This document shows, piece after piece, positions 13,194 through 26,600 of a stretch of DNA of 64,000 nt. The position numbers and the translations under genes are program-made. The notes beneath the pieces are model-generated. The model saw only the letters and a program-made list of their open reading frames with translations. It had not been told where the DNA came from and made no database searches. Position 1 is the first letter of the stretch, and each line of letters starts with the position of its first letter. The stretch comes from Aldrovandia affinis (taxonomy: Eukaryota; Chordata; Actinopteri; Notacanthiformes; Halosauridae): positions 7,801,001-7,865,000 of the forward strand of contig JAINUG010000005.1 in assembly GCA_029706075.1 (NCBI GenBank), written 5' to 3'.

Positions 13194-13209
13194 ATAATGT
13201 GGCAGTGAA

Positions 13210-14038
13210 ATTTTACTATTTACATTTTTTTGGACTAGATTATTTACAGATTATTATTGGTAGTTTTTTCCATTTAGGACATTCAAACTTTCACTAACCT
13301 TCATGATTAAACACACAAGTTGTTTTGCTTTAAGAGATAAATTGATTAGCTAAATTAATCCTGTAGTCAATCATAGATGAGGAAGAGTTGGTGTTTCCAA
13401 ACTGTGGAGAAAAAATCTGATAGCAAAAATCTGATAGAATGATAGCAAAGTATGACAGTTTAATTTTAAATTTTAAATTTTTTAAGTTATTTTTTATTTT
13501 TATTTTGACTGTCATGCTGCACTGGCATGCTAGCTGTGGGAGGTATTCAGTAAAACTGGCTGGTTCATTACTGAGTACTGACAAGCAGCAAAAACAATGC
13601 TATCATTAACATAACCCTAAATAAAGCTTATTCAAATGAGAACAAGAATTACAGTGGCCTAGTCTTTATCCTGAACTGGAGGTCTCTCAGCGTTCCACTC
13701 AGACCATCTTTGAACACACTGTTCAGTTCAGAAGCAATACATTTTCTCTTGACCTAAATGTAAAAGTGGAAGAAATTTGCATTTGAAAGCTACATCACTG
13801 TAATGCCCCTAGCTGCAGTCATATTCCTATGTTAATTGCACGTCCTGCTTCAGAGTATGCACCTATGTTTGCAGATGCAAATGGACAGGGGGATTGGAGC
13901 CTTTTGGAAGCAAAAGAGACAAAATGTCAGAATTATGGTTAATTAACATGGTCATGTTTTAACAAACATGTTTTGGAATTCTCATGTTTTGTTGTTGGAA
14001 ATGTCCTGCTAATCTATCAAAAATATAATGGGCTGATA
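13210..14038. other. no gene seen
   Basis: AT-rich DNA without recognisable exon or repeat. Confidence 0.45.
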
Positions 14039-14607
14039 CAGGTAACTGAAAAATAAAGGAAACACTTCAGTAAATGAAGGGTTCTGGTGCCTCAGTTATG
14101 GTGTCGGGTGCATTTTCCTGGCATGGTTTAGGTCCAATAAACCCTCTAGAGGGCAAGGTAGATTCCAATAAATAGAAAGCCATTCTGAGTGATCAACTTC
14201 ATTCTATGGTGAAGCATTTCTATCCTGATGGTAGTGGTCTCTTCCAGGATGACAATGCCCCCATCCACAGGGCATGAGTGGTCACTCAATGGTTTGATGA
14301 GCATGAAAATGATGTAAACCATATGCCATGGCTGTCTCAGCCACCAGATCTCAACACAATGGAACACTTATGGAAGATTCTGGAGCAGCGACTGAGACAG
14401 TGTTGTCCAACACCATCTACAAAATGTCAGCCGCCATCAACAAAACACCAAATGATGGAATTTCTTGTGGAAGAATGGTGTTGCATCCCTCCAATAGAGT
14501 TACAGACAATTGTAGAATCTATGCCATGGTACACTGAAGCTGTCCTGGCGACTCGTGGCCCAATGCCCCAAAGTGCAGGTTTACTGCCAGATTAAGGAAA
14601 GTTATCA
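14039..14607 (+). mobile_element. Tc1-like element (CAGGTAACTG family), degenerate transposase C-terminus
   Basis: It begins with CAGGTAACTGAAAAATAAAG, the terminal repeat of a family found several times in this window. It encodes an open piece VVTQWFDEHENDVNHMPWLS then QPPDLNTMEHLWKILEQRLR, which is the Tc1 catalytic C-terminal region (N(M)EHLW); an upstream piece matches the DNAPIHRA motif. No full reading frame remains. Confidence 0.8.
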
Positions 14608-14769
14608 CTGATGCATCACAAGATCAGGTCACTGACTGCACACAATGTTCTACAGACATTCCTTTATTCAGAATGTTAACTGTATTTATACTTTTATCTT
14701 CTCCATCAAATCTTTTAAAACAATTAGCTAAGTTTAAAGGTATACTAAGTGATTTGATGTCATCGCTCA

Positions 14770-16797
14770 GTGGCAGGGCAACTTCCAACAAACTACTCAA
14801 ACATCATCAATAGTGAGAGAGGCAACTCAAAGACCCTTTTCTCCACCGTTAAACACCTGCTTCAACCATTGGACAACTCCCCCGACAACATTTCCCTGAT
14901 CTGTGCAACAACTTTCTGACAATATTCATCAAGAGCTACTACTGTCACACATCCCCAATGCCATGCCCACCTGGATGAACACCCCCTCCGACCCACCATT
15001 TAAAAAGTCTTTCCACCTTCACACCAATGTCTGAATCATCCATAATCAAGTTCATCAGTGCATCCAAATCCTCCACCTGCAAACTGAACCCTCTGCCAAC
15101 CACTCTGGTTAAAAATGCCTTCCCTGCCCTCTCCCCACTGCTAACACGGACAATCAATTAATCTCTGTTCCCCTCTCCCTTAAAATGGCTGCTATCCCAC
15201 CAATACTCAAAAAGCCTGTTGCAGATTGCAGATCTCAACCATTTCTGCCCCATCTCTAACCTTCCATTCCTCTCCAAAGTCCTGGAACGTGTGGTAGCAG
15301 CCTGACTCCAATCCCACCTGGCCAATAACCACCTCCATGAGCCGTTTCAATCTGGATTCCAACCAAATCACAGCACAAAGACCACCCTCATCAAGATCAC
15401 CAACGACCTCCTCTGTGCTGTTGACTCTGCACTATTAACCATTCTCAACCTCCTTGACCTCAGCACCGCCTTTGATACCGTTTCCCACCCGCTGGGACCG
15501 CCTGACCACCCTGGGTGTCACTGGGTCTGTGCTAGCCTGGCTGAAATCCTACCTCACTGGGAGACAACAGTATGTCCAACTTAAACATCATCAGTCCAGG
15601 CTGTCTGCAGTTACACAGGGTGTCCCCCAGGGGGCAGTGCTAGGTCCACTTATATTAATCATTTATCTCCTCCCCCTTGGCTGAATCAAGTGTCACCATC
15701 ACATCAACTTCCACTATTATGCTAACAACACTCAGCTATACATCTCATCCAAACCCCTGCCCCTGACCTCCCTCATCAGCTGCCTCCATGATATCAACAC
15801 CTGGATGGCCACTAAAACTAAATGGCAAAAAAATGAAAGTCATGCTCATTTGTTCAAAATCCACCCTCTACAAAGCACCACATTTCTTCACACCCATTGA
15901 TGGCTACCCTGTCCCCCTGTCAACAGTAGTCAAAAGCCTCAGCGTCATCTTGGAAAACACCCTATCCTTTGAACCCCACATAAATAATATCACACGCACT
16001 GAATTGTTTCACCTCCGTAACATCTCCAGACTCTGCCCATCACTCTCCCACTCCAGTGCTGAAACCCTGATCCATGCATTTGTCACCTCCTGTTTGGACT
16101 ACTGTAATGGAATACTCTCAGGACTACCCTCCAAACTCATCAATAAACTGCAAATTATCCCAAAATCAGCTGCACAAATCCTCACACACACCAAATCCAA
16201 TGACCACATCACTTCCACTCTCATTCAGCTACACTGGTTACCGGTCAAATACTGCATTGATTTCAAGATACTTCTGCTCACATATAAAGCCCTACACAGC
16301 CTTGCACCCCCTACCTCTTCATTCTCCTACAGGAATACACCCCAACCCGCACTCTGCGCTCATCCTCAGCTGGCCTCCTCTCCATACCACCAACCCGACT
16401 CAGCACAATGGGCACGTGAGCATTCAGCTCTGCCGCCCCCAGACTCTGGAACTCACTCCCACACACATCAGACATGCAGAGACACTACCCTTCTTCAAAA
16501 CACTGCTCAAAACCCACCTATTCACCATGGCCTACCACTGACACTTTCCCCTGTTTCCCACTGTAAACTGTCTCCGATTGTACTATGTTTTATGTTTCAT
16601 GTGTTGATGATGATGTCGTCCTTATGTCTGAACTATTTGCATGCATTTTTCTATCTTTTATTTATTTTAATTTTTTTGTACCTTGATTGTAATTCCTGTG
16701 TTGCCTTTATTTACTTTTATGTAAGGTGACCTTGGGTGTCCAGAAAGGCGCCAATGAAATAAAATGCATTATTATTAATATTATTATTATTATTATA
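14770..16797 (+). mobile_element. L2-like non-LTR retrotransposon, 5'-truncated and dead
   Basis: Reverse transcriptase pieces in order: a LDLSTAFDTVSH-like stretch near 15450, TQGVPQGAVLGP (about 15610-15650), a catalytic motif changed from YADD to YANN (about 15718-15729), and the thumb region HLRNISRLCPSLSHSSAETL and LHWLPVKYCIDFKILLLTYK. It ends with GCGCCAATGAAATAAAATGC and an ATT repeat, typical of fish L2. Frameshifts and the lost catalytic Asp pair show it is inactive. Confidence 0.85.
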
Positions 16798-17610
16798 AAC
16801 TAAAAGCAAAAAAACTAAACATTGAACACAAAAGGTACTTAGACAGATGTTGAAAACATGTAAACATTGATGGCTTTTTCAAGATGACAAGTGGCTCAGC
16901 TTATTAGCACCAATTGACAGGTGAGCAAAGCTAGTTAGCATTTGCTATGATACCGATAACTTGTAACAAGCCTAACATGACACATTTCTGCAGTAATGGC
17001 TATGACTAAGCAGTGGCTGATGGGCACACTTGCCACGGCTGATCTGGTCTAGCTATAGCAGATTGTATGGGTCTACAAATGAATGAATGCCTACATACCA
17101 GTATAGGAAATCTAAAATAAAATATATTTAACCATGATTTTCCTTTCTATAAAAAAACTATTGATATTTATCACTATTACTTATGAATGGTCCACTGGCA
17201 ATGCAAGACTATGGTCCAAAGAACTACAAATACACAGTTCTAACTCTATTACCCTGAAAAGTTGGCATTCAGAAATATTTATTTGTGCACGTTTGGCAGC
17301 GGAATTGGCATCACACTGAATCTCTTTGAGGACTCCTCTAAATGAGTCTCAGGTCATAAAGCAGTTGAATGCCTTTTCACTGCCAGCTGTGAGACTCATC
17401 TGTGTAAGTACATAACCCTGAGTCATTGTGTTGATTAAGAGAAATTAAAATGGAGTGAACATCCTCAAAATGTAGCAACGGATGTGTTTTATAGGCAGTG
17501 AAGTGAAATGATGACAAGAAGCAGATCTACCAGTCATGTATTTACCATTTATAAGGCAGAACATTTTTTTCCTAAAAGTTATTCTCTGATTCGTTTTATT
17601 TTTCTTGTAG
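16798..17610. other. intron before rapgef4 exon W1, nothing recognised
   Basis: AT-rich unique DNA; no cNBD-A exon found. Confidence 0.5.
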
Positions 17611-17683
17611 AAATACCGTCAATGCATGGCTGGTCTCCTCGCCCCTCCCTATGGTGTTATGGAAAGTGGACCTAGCAGCGACA
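17611..17683 (+). CDS. rapgef4: rapgef4 exon W1: end of cNBD-A and start of linker
   Basis: The exon reads [19 protein letters not shown] and a few more residues, following TTTCTTGTAG and ending before GTGAGTA. It starts in phase 0 and ends in phase 1 (73 nt). It holds the first in-frame ATG available to a transcript that starts inside the gene (17626-17628). Confidence 0.93.
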
Positions 17684-20600
17684 GTGAGTATTGGGGTTTT
17701 CCTCTTCCTAGATCAGAGCACTGTACCAAAGCCTTTCACTGACTCATTTTCTCATTTGAAACAGCTGGAAACACCAGGCAAGGGAGATTTTAACCAATTG
17801 AAACTTCTGTGACAGACTAATAACTATACAGGTTTTACAGTAGGCTCCGTTTTTTTATTACCTTTGATAAAGATGAACAAAAGAGATCGTATAAAAAAAC
17901 GATTTAAGTAATGAGGTATATTTTATGCTCAAAAATTCAAAAAATGATATTCTTTAATAATAATGCACTGGCACGAACCACAATCGAACGGTTCACAGAT
18001 TATATTTTCTTTCCAAGAAAAATCAAGAATCACAAATTGAGGTTATGGAACTTCTTGGGGAGGATCCTCAACCACTCCTCCATTTTTCTCGTTCTTTCAT
18101 ATTCTTGGGTTGACATTTGTGGACTGCTTTTTTACATTTTACATTTTACTTTTTTTTTTTGTTCAAACCACAAATGTTACATTGGATTCAGGTTTGGAGA
18201 CTGAGATGGCCATGTCAGGACATTGATCTTGTGTTCTGTCAACCATTTCTTAGTTTCTTTGGACATATGTTTGGGATTGTTGTCTTGTTGGAAGATCCAT
18301 CTGCAGCCAAGGTGTAGCTTTGTGGCAGAGGGAACAAGGTTTTTGGGCAAAATGTCTTGGTACATGCTGGAGTTCATTGTTCCATCTATTTTAATAAGGG
18401 CCCCAGGGCCTGTGGATGCAAAACAACCCCAAAACATTAAAGATCCACCACGATCCACCAAGCCTCTTGCGTCCTCTACCTGGCAGGTTAGCCACTGCTC
18501 CAGTGGCCTTAAACTTCCTAATAATTGGCACAACAGTGGTAAGCGGTATCTTTTAACCTTTTAGTTTTTTGTAGCTATCTCCTGATCTGTAGAGGTCAAT
18601 ACCCTTTTGTTTGATACTTTCAGGGAGTTATTTGCCTTTCACCATGATGACAACAACAACAACATGCGGCTCTTTCAGCCTCAGCTCTTTCAGTGTTGCC
18701 TCTTGGGAAAATAAATAATAAGTATTTGAATCGGGCGCAAACACCCTAGTCGACAGAAAACAGGATAGTAGAAATTACATAATTACCCCCCGCCGACAGA
18801 AAATAGTGTTTTCTTTTTACCGGGTCCAAATGGCTCTTTAATCTTAGGGAAACCATAATTATATAGTTACATAATCTTCCAATTAACTTCAAATAACTTG
18901 TATATTTATGAAGATTTGTTTTTGTTGGATTCAATATAAAAGAATAGTTAGGGGTATGAATAATTGTGATCCAGATGTTTTCTGGAAAAAAAGAATATCA
19001 ATAAAACAAAATGTTTTTCTGAACAATTGTATTAGTAATGTAGGTTTGGAATTTTCTGGGGTTGTTTGCATAAAATATACCTCATTATTTATATTGTTTA
19101 TTTTATACAATCTCTGTTGTTCATCTTTATCAAGGGTATGAATAAAAATGGAGCCTACTGTAAATGTATAGACCAAAGACAAGAAAACCAAACTCAGTCC
19201 ATGAGTTCATGTCTCTATTCTAACAAATGGAAATCTGTTTTTTGTTCACCAACAGTTTTCTCAGTGATATAATCTGTAAATCTGTAATTCCACTTTCGTA
19301 AAGGGAGTGGGTTATTTTTAATATTAGTTGCAAGGTAAAATACAAGAGTAACTGTGGGAGGGATCATATCTGACCTAGGTGCTGTGGGCAGTGGAGTCCC
19401 ACAATGATTGGTGTTGGGACCTCTGCTTTTACTTATTCACATAAATGATCTTGACAGGAATTTTAATAGCAAAATAGTAAAATGTTGGATTATACTAAGG
19501 AAACCAAAAAATTGTAAAAATCCAGAAGTGGGAAGAAACCTGGCTGTATGTATTAAGCCACTCGAGCCACATGCATCAAGCCACTCGAGCCACATGCATC
19601 AAGCCACAAGTAAAAAAATTGTCTCAAGTGTAACTTAAGTGTAATAATGGATGACTTTTAGTCCTACACTCAAATCTAAGAATAAAAGTGATTTATCAAA
19701 TTTCTCTCTCTCTAAAAAATACTCTTAACCTGTCAGGTATTTAAGAGACCCCTGGAGCTCTCTTTAACTTGGCTAGGAGTAAGCAAGATGGCACAGTTGC
19801 GAAGACGGAGACATGCACCCTCCCCTCTCTAGTTTCATGATGACTCATAATGGTCAGGCTGTTTTTCAGTTCGGCCATTTCCCTTCCCACCGACACAGAC
19901 ACTGACACACAGGGTCCCCGGTTGATAACTAGACGGTTTCAGCATCATCAAACAAAATAAATGTTTGATGATGCACGGTTAATCAAACTTGGATCGTCAG
20001 GGAATCATCTTTGTCACTGATCTTGTGCAGGATGTAATATCGCCAGCAACTTTGACAAGTAGCACAGTTGGAATAATTGATGGCACCGCATCCATTTCAT
20101 TGCTCCAAGCTTAGATGAAAATGCTTTGTGAACAGAATGACATAGCACAGCATCAACACACAGGTAGTCTTCAATGCAAATTGCAACATCCTGGCCACTT
20201 GGAAACATTTTAGTTTCCAAGTGGCCAGGATCTACCCATGACGAACGCATCCTGAATGAGAGTGGATTGAAATAGCTGTTCGACAGGAACTTTGTTCCAC
20301 CTGGGTGCCATCTCCTTGGTAGAGGAGCAGTGGTGTTGCAGCTGGGAGTTCCTCTACAGGCAGCTCATGAGGGGACGAGATGGTGCTTTCATCTGCATCA
20401 CTGAAAAACATTAGATTTAATTTAGTTAAGCTTGTTTATTCTTGTGAATATGCATTTGTATCAGTACAATTATTGAGCTATTGACCTACAATTTCTTTAT
20501 ATTTGAGTACCAACCTTAATACGTTCTGCAGTTTGAGTAGTCCAGCATCCTGACAGTCGCCCACTCCACTGATTGTGGCATTATCATTTCAAATTTCAGT

Positions 20601-23600
20601 TTGAGTTCAGCATCCTCTGCAATTTCAGCATTATTGATTACCTTTCATTTCAGCGATTGATTACCTCATCTTAATCTTTTCATTTGCGGCATCCGTGATT
20701 GTCGCAAAAACACCCTTAAGAGCTACTCTTAGTGGGTATTTGAAGACTTCCCTATGAGAAAGTGTGAGCTGCTTGATAACTACGTTTTACCGACCACTTT
20801 AAGCAAAGAATGATTTCACTCTAAAGTAAGCTCTTAGGAGATGATGTAAGTGTAACTCTTAAGATATTTGATACATACTGGCCCAGCTTGCCAGATCATG
20901 TAGTAGAGGCAGAAAAACTTGGGGTATTTAAGCCCAGGCTTTGCTGGATATTATCCAGACTGTAGGTAAATAATGATGGCCTGAAGGGCCTGCTCTTAAA
21001 CATTATGTATGTTTTGTTCTTATATATTTGTAGATAAGACTGCCATAGAACAGACTTGGCTTGTAATGGCTTGTTAATGTGCTTGTTTTCTGAGGAATAT
21101 GATTTTGACAGACAGAAATAGAAGATATCTATAAGCAGTCATTAAAGGAGTACCCACAAAAGCTTGATGAAACTATCATAATATTTTTGAGTGCTTATGC
21201 ATTTATCATGAAGGCGTTGTGTGTTTGGTATTATGTCAGCAGTGCTGACGACAAATTGATAAAAACATTTTTAAATGGATATAATGAATTCATTTTGAAT
21301 GACAGATTCATGTATCTGTTTTGCAGCTTTTTCCAAAACTGCCTTATAACATGATTATGTAAACATATAAGCATTCATAAATGGCTCATGAAACTATGAT
21401 TGTTTTCAAAGTGCATTATTCTCTCAGCTATCCTCCTATGTCAAATTTATACCAGAAGACGACTGCATGCAAACTGTTTTGTATGGATATAATTAATTAA
21501 TTTGTAATGGTTCATGATATATTCAATGAATGTGTTTTGTATTTTTTACATAACAGCCTTATAACATTATTGTGAAAACACTTTATAAAGCATTCATAAA
21601 ATCTTCACAAAACTATAATGTTTTTCAGGTGTGCTTATATGTCTTGTTCGCTTCAGGTTTGGACTTAAATCAGGGTATAACTTTTTTCTATGATGCATCT
21701 ATCATTATTTAATTTATTCATTCAATCATTATCTAACCCGCTTATTCCTGGTCAGGGTCACAGGGGGCTGGAGCCTATCCCAGCATGCATTGGGCGAGAG
21801 GCAGGAATACACCCTGGACAGGTCGCCTATCCATCGCAGGGCAGCATCTATCATGGAAATGATTCATATATAAGACTGAAAGACACTAATTATTATTCAT
21901 AAATAATACTGAACTGTAGTATGAAGTGGTTTTATTATATTTTTCTCCGCAGGAATGCCGGACAAAGAGAATATGAGTAACATCACCTTAAGTTCTATGT
22001 CTAAAAACATGAACAAGGTAAGCATTCCCCTTAAATGAATCACGAGGCCTCTTTACAAACTGTATTAATGTCAAACTGCACATCTCTAAGCTGAGCCCTC
22101 AATTAAATAAAAACTGCTAAGTCACCCCAAGAGAAAGTGTTATTCAATCAAGATTAATCAGGCACAATATTAGATTAAATAAATTAAATTAAATCATGTT
22201 GTTTTGTTGTAATACAGCAACACATTAATATGGGAAAGTTTGTTGTTGTTGTTGATATAGTAGCACTAATCCTTCAGATGATTTGGCCATTTTGACTTTA
22301 TCCAGGGATTAGATTCATAGTAATATAGTTATGTCAAATTGATATTATCCCTGCCTGAGTTGCCGTTTCCTTATTGATGTCATTAGCCTCCAGCACAAAC
22401 TGTAAAGTTTCCTGTCATTAGCATGGTATTGGTGGCATTGTCCCAGTAATTAATCCGAAGTGACACCCGACTGTGAGATGTACCTTGTGTAAATTTAAGT
22501 GAGGATGGCCGGTTACAGAGTTTGTCACAGAGGAATGTTGGTGATGCTTATCTGCCTGCGGCTGACGTGGGGACTGATGTGTCAACATCCACTTTGTTCC
22601 CCAGCTTCCTTAAAAAATACAAGGAGGGTGAGGAAGGCAGTTTATTTTTAAATTTGGCTCAATTTAAACAAGGTGGCCATGGTGATCCTGCATCCGTTTG
22701 TGAGAATATTTTCAGCAATCTTTGTCCCGCCTCACCCTGTAGCCATTTCCTGACGTCTGTAGAGATTTAAAAAAGTCCTATTTCCAAGTGTTTTCTGCTA
22801 TTTTTATAATATTGTGATTTGTACATTGTTTTGGAAGAGCGTTTTGGGATAAGCAGAGATCCAGCCAAGGCTCATGCTGCCTTAATTTATGACTTTGGTA
22901 ACCTTTTAGTGACCTTAAGGACAGAGGTTGTTCTTCCTGAAAATTGTTGCCAAATGTTTACATGGCATGTTTGCTACATGGATAGGAAAACAAGAAAAAC
23001 TGAGGTCTACAGAGATTCATTTAATTCATTTCATTAAGTCCCTTTGGAGACAGGAGTGGAGACCATTGTATATGTAAATAAATGTCAATTCAAACACACT
23101 TTCTTGCATTTCTAAACCCTATGTTTTAAAATGGGACAATTGGCATGGGGGGTTGGGGGGATAGATTACTTTCAGAATAGTTAAGCATGCATCACATTTA
23201 TCCATTATGGCTGTAGAGCTGAGTAGCTTAAAAAGTATGTATCTAAAGCAAGCAGGAAAACTGTACTCTGCAATGTAGTGCGCTGTGTGCAATCTTACAT
23301 TTTTTTGTTGAGAGGAATAATCTTCCTTTTTTAGTGAACTATTCACTTTATATCAAGGCATTGTTGTACAGAGGGGCAGTACACTGGTCAAAGCTTAAGT
23401 AAAGGGGTGGATATTGAATGGTACTGGATAACGGGTACACTGGTCAAAGCTTAAGTAAAGAGGTGTATATTGAATGGTACTGGATAACCAGTACATTGGT
23501 CAAAGCTTAAGTAAAGAGGTGTATATTGAATGGTACTGGATAACCAGTACATTGGTCAAAGCTTAAGTAAAGAGGTGGATATTGAATGGTACTGTATGAC

Positions 23601-26600
23601 TAGAGACCTAATGTTCATCATGGTAAAAGAGGCTGGATATTGACTAGTGGCATTTCATGTTATAAATCTAATAAGAAAACAAGTAATCTGTGGCATTGAA
23701 AAACTAATGTTTAAAACAGTTTCAAAGAGGATTCCTCTTATATCATCCTGTACAAAAAGGTTTTGGCTGGACCCCAAAATAGCAGCAGGTTCCCCTTATG
23801 CAGCAAACATATTGATATATATTGAAATAAATATTTTGTAGTATATTCAATAATATATTTGAATATATAAAATGACTCCACATATACTTTGCAATATATG
23901 CCAATATTTTGTTATTTTTGTTCCAAAATATATTATGATATTATTAATATATGGTAATACATTACATTACATTACATTAAATTATAGGCATTTAGCAGAC
24001 GCTCTTATCCAGAGCGACTTACAAACGTGCATTTATACATGGTAAGATTGATCACAGTTAGGGCAAGAGATCAGTGTTTTGTAAAAATACCTTTTACAAT
24101 ATATGAAAAGTGGCAATAATCTGTATATTGTGCACTATATTGCAATTATATTATGAACTATTTTTAAATAGAGTGGAGCCTTGGTTATCGGACATAATCC
24201 GTTCCAGAAAGTCGGCCGAAAACCGAAATGCTCGAAAACCGAGGTAATATTTCCCATAAGAAATAATGTAAATCCAATTAATCCGTTCCACACACCCAAA
24301 AATATTAACAAAAAATACATTTTATACAGAATAACTAGTTTTACATGCAGAAAACAATAAGAAAGAAATAATATCTCCTGCTAACTGTTTTTCATTTATC
24401 CACACCAACAACAACTTTTCAACATCTTCCATTGTTTGCGATCTCTGTTTCGACAGCACGTTTACACCTTTCGCAACATCAGCTTCTATAATTTCTTTCT
24501 TTTTTGCCAGTATGGAGCTGATTGTTGATGTCAACTTGCCATACATCCTAACAAGATCAGCCACGCGAACACCACTTTCATATTTCGCTACGAGTTCTTT
24601 TTTAAATTCTATCGTGGTTCTCACTTTCTTTTTCTTTGGGCTGGCACTCAGAACTTTCTTTGGACCCATGGTGGCTTATTTAACAGTAAAACTAAATTAA
24701 AAACCACAAAAACACAATTTAAAAAGAAAATGTTTCGGACTAATGCTAGGGGAGATGCTCACTTAGCGAGAGACAAAGGCAGACTGAGTCACGCACTCAC
24801 GTGATGCTTTGTGTGGGAGCTTGGCTTGGGGAAATCACGCGGCAGCAAGCAAACAGGAACGTACAGGTTCGTAACGGACGGATTTCCTTGCTCGATAACC
24901 GAGGAGATGTGCGATTTGCGAGACATATTTTTGCCGAAAAAAGTGATCGATAACCAAATCGTACGATAACGGAGGTGCTCGATAACCGAGGTTCCACTGT
25001 ACATGTAACAATATAATGTATCACACGTACCAACACTTCTAATTTAACCCACATACTGTAACCGTCAATCAATCAATCTCTTGATATCATTGTTATATGT
25101 AAATACATGCTGAAAATATTGTGAGAATACCATTTAATTTGCACAAATAATGAAAAAATTAGAATGGAAGTATATTCGATCTTTATATTCAGAAAATATA
25201 TTTTCATTGCATAAGGGCTTGTATAGCTATATCTTCTACACAGAAGGAACACATTTGAAGGCCTGGAGGCTGCCATGTAGTGGAAATTAGGTTTCAGCAA
25301 TGATTGATTTTTCTGCTCCTTTCATCCTAACCTTTTAGGTTTGTTTAGATATGTAATCTTTTATTGAACAAAGGATCGCAGTTCTGCTCAATATCATCTG
25401 TTTTCATGTAGCCTCCAGGATTCCAGTCTTAATAATGAATTCAGTCACTGAATCTCGGTCACAGTGCAGGGGTCCTGTACCCATTTACCCTCTAGATGTG
25501 ACACTGAGGAGGACCACTGTGACTCCAAATGTTCATCAGGGTGATTAGTATGTCAACTCTCTATGACGTTTCCTTGGAAACCCCCACCCCCCTTCCCTCA
25601 TGGGCTCCTGGCTGGGTGGCGATGAGTGACATTTGTTCGGTTGCTATGGTAACTGACATATGTGATGTTTACGGCCCAATTAGTCAGCTGGGAAAGAAAG
25701 ACCAATAATGTTTATTTTGATGCCTGCCAAATGATGGGTTTTGGGGTCCAATACATATTGAGTTATCTGTAAGACCAAATTAACCAAAGTGAATTGATCA
25801 GCATTTAGTGAATACTCGTGCCCTGCGGATGGGGGCATTGTCATCCTGGAAGAGACCGCTCCCATCAGGACAGAAATGTTTCACCATAGGGTGAAGATGA
25901 TCACTCAGAATGCCTTTGTATTTATTAACATTTACCATTCAGTCTAAGGGGATGATTGGACCTAAACTATGCCAGGACAATGCACCCCACACCATAACAG
26001 AGCTGCCAGAATCCTTCATTTACTCAAGTATTACCTTTATTTTGGCAATTACCTGTACAGTTACATGTACAGAGTTTGGTCTCGGATACTCTTAACCTGA
26101 CAAACTGGCACATCTTTCCTCTGGAAATACAGTGGATCATTCATACCCATTCTAGTAACTCCATTGTTTATCATTAAATCACTAAGGTGCAAGTCTTTCT
26201 TGTTTTAGAAGCTATTCACCATGTATGTTGTCAGTTGAACAGTTTTGAGGAGATATCACATATTTTTGGTGGATATTAAATGTTTTTCCTTTATATCAGT
26301 TTAACATCCATACCTGATCCTTTTTGTTATTTCCCTTGAGTTCATTCCATATCCATGTCCATGTTTTGTTTTTTTCAGTTTGTGTTCACATTTTATTTTT
26401 CAGGCCCCTCTCATTGAAAGTCAGGCCAAACCTCGTCCTAAATCCATTCTTCAGGTACAGAGAGCTTCAGTGCAGGCTGGGCTAAAATCTTTGCCTTTTT
26501 CATTGGAAAAGCATCATTTTCAGATCTGAATGGTTGGCATAACACTCAGCAGCTCACCAGCTATTGTATCTTCATGGCAGGTTCCATCAGAAAAGATCCT

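Noticed and set aside
13520..13545. Possible cNBD-A exon end (AGCTGTGGGAG/GTATTC)
   Set aside because: It resembles the expected LWE-donor junction, but the upstream codons do not match Epac2 residues.
16074..16541. A second overlapping frame of 155 codons in the L2 copy
   Set aside because: It is a shifted frame of the LINE thumb region and not a separate gene.
1..17610. Upstream rapgef4 exons encoding cNBD-A
   Set aside because: I looked for the FRQGD, NWYAVL, FGES and DFKALWE regions by eye and found none; they are presumably outside the window.
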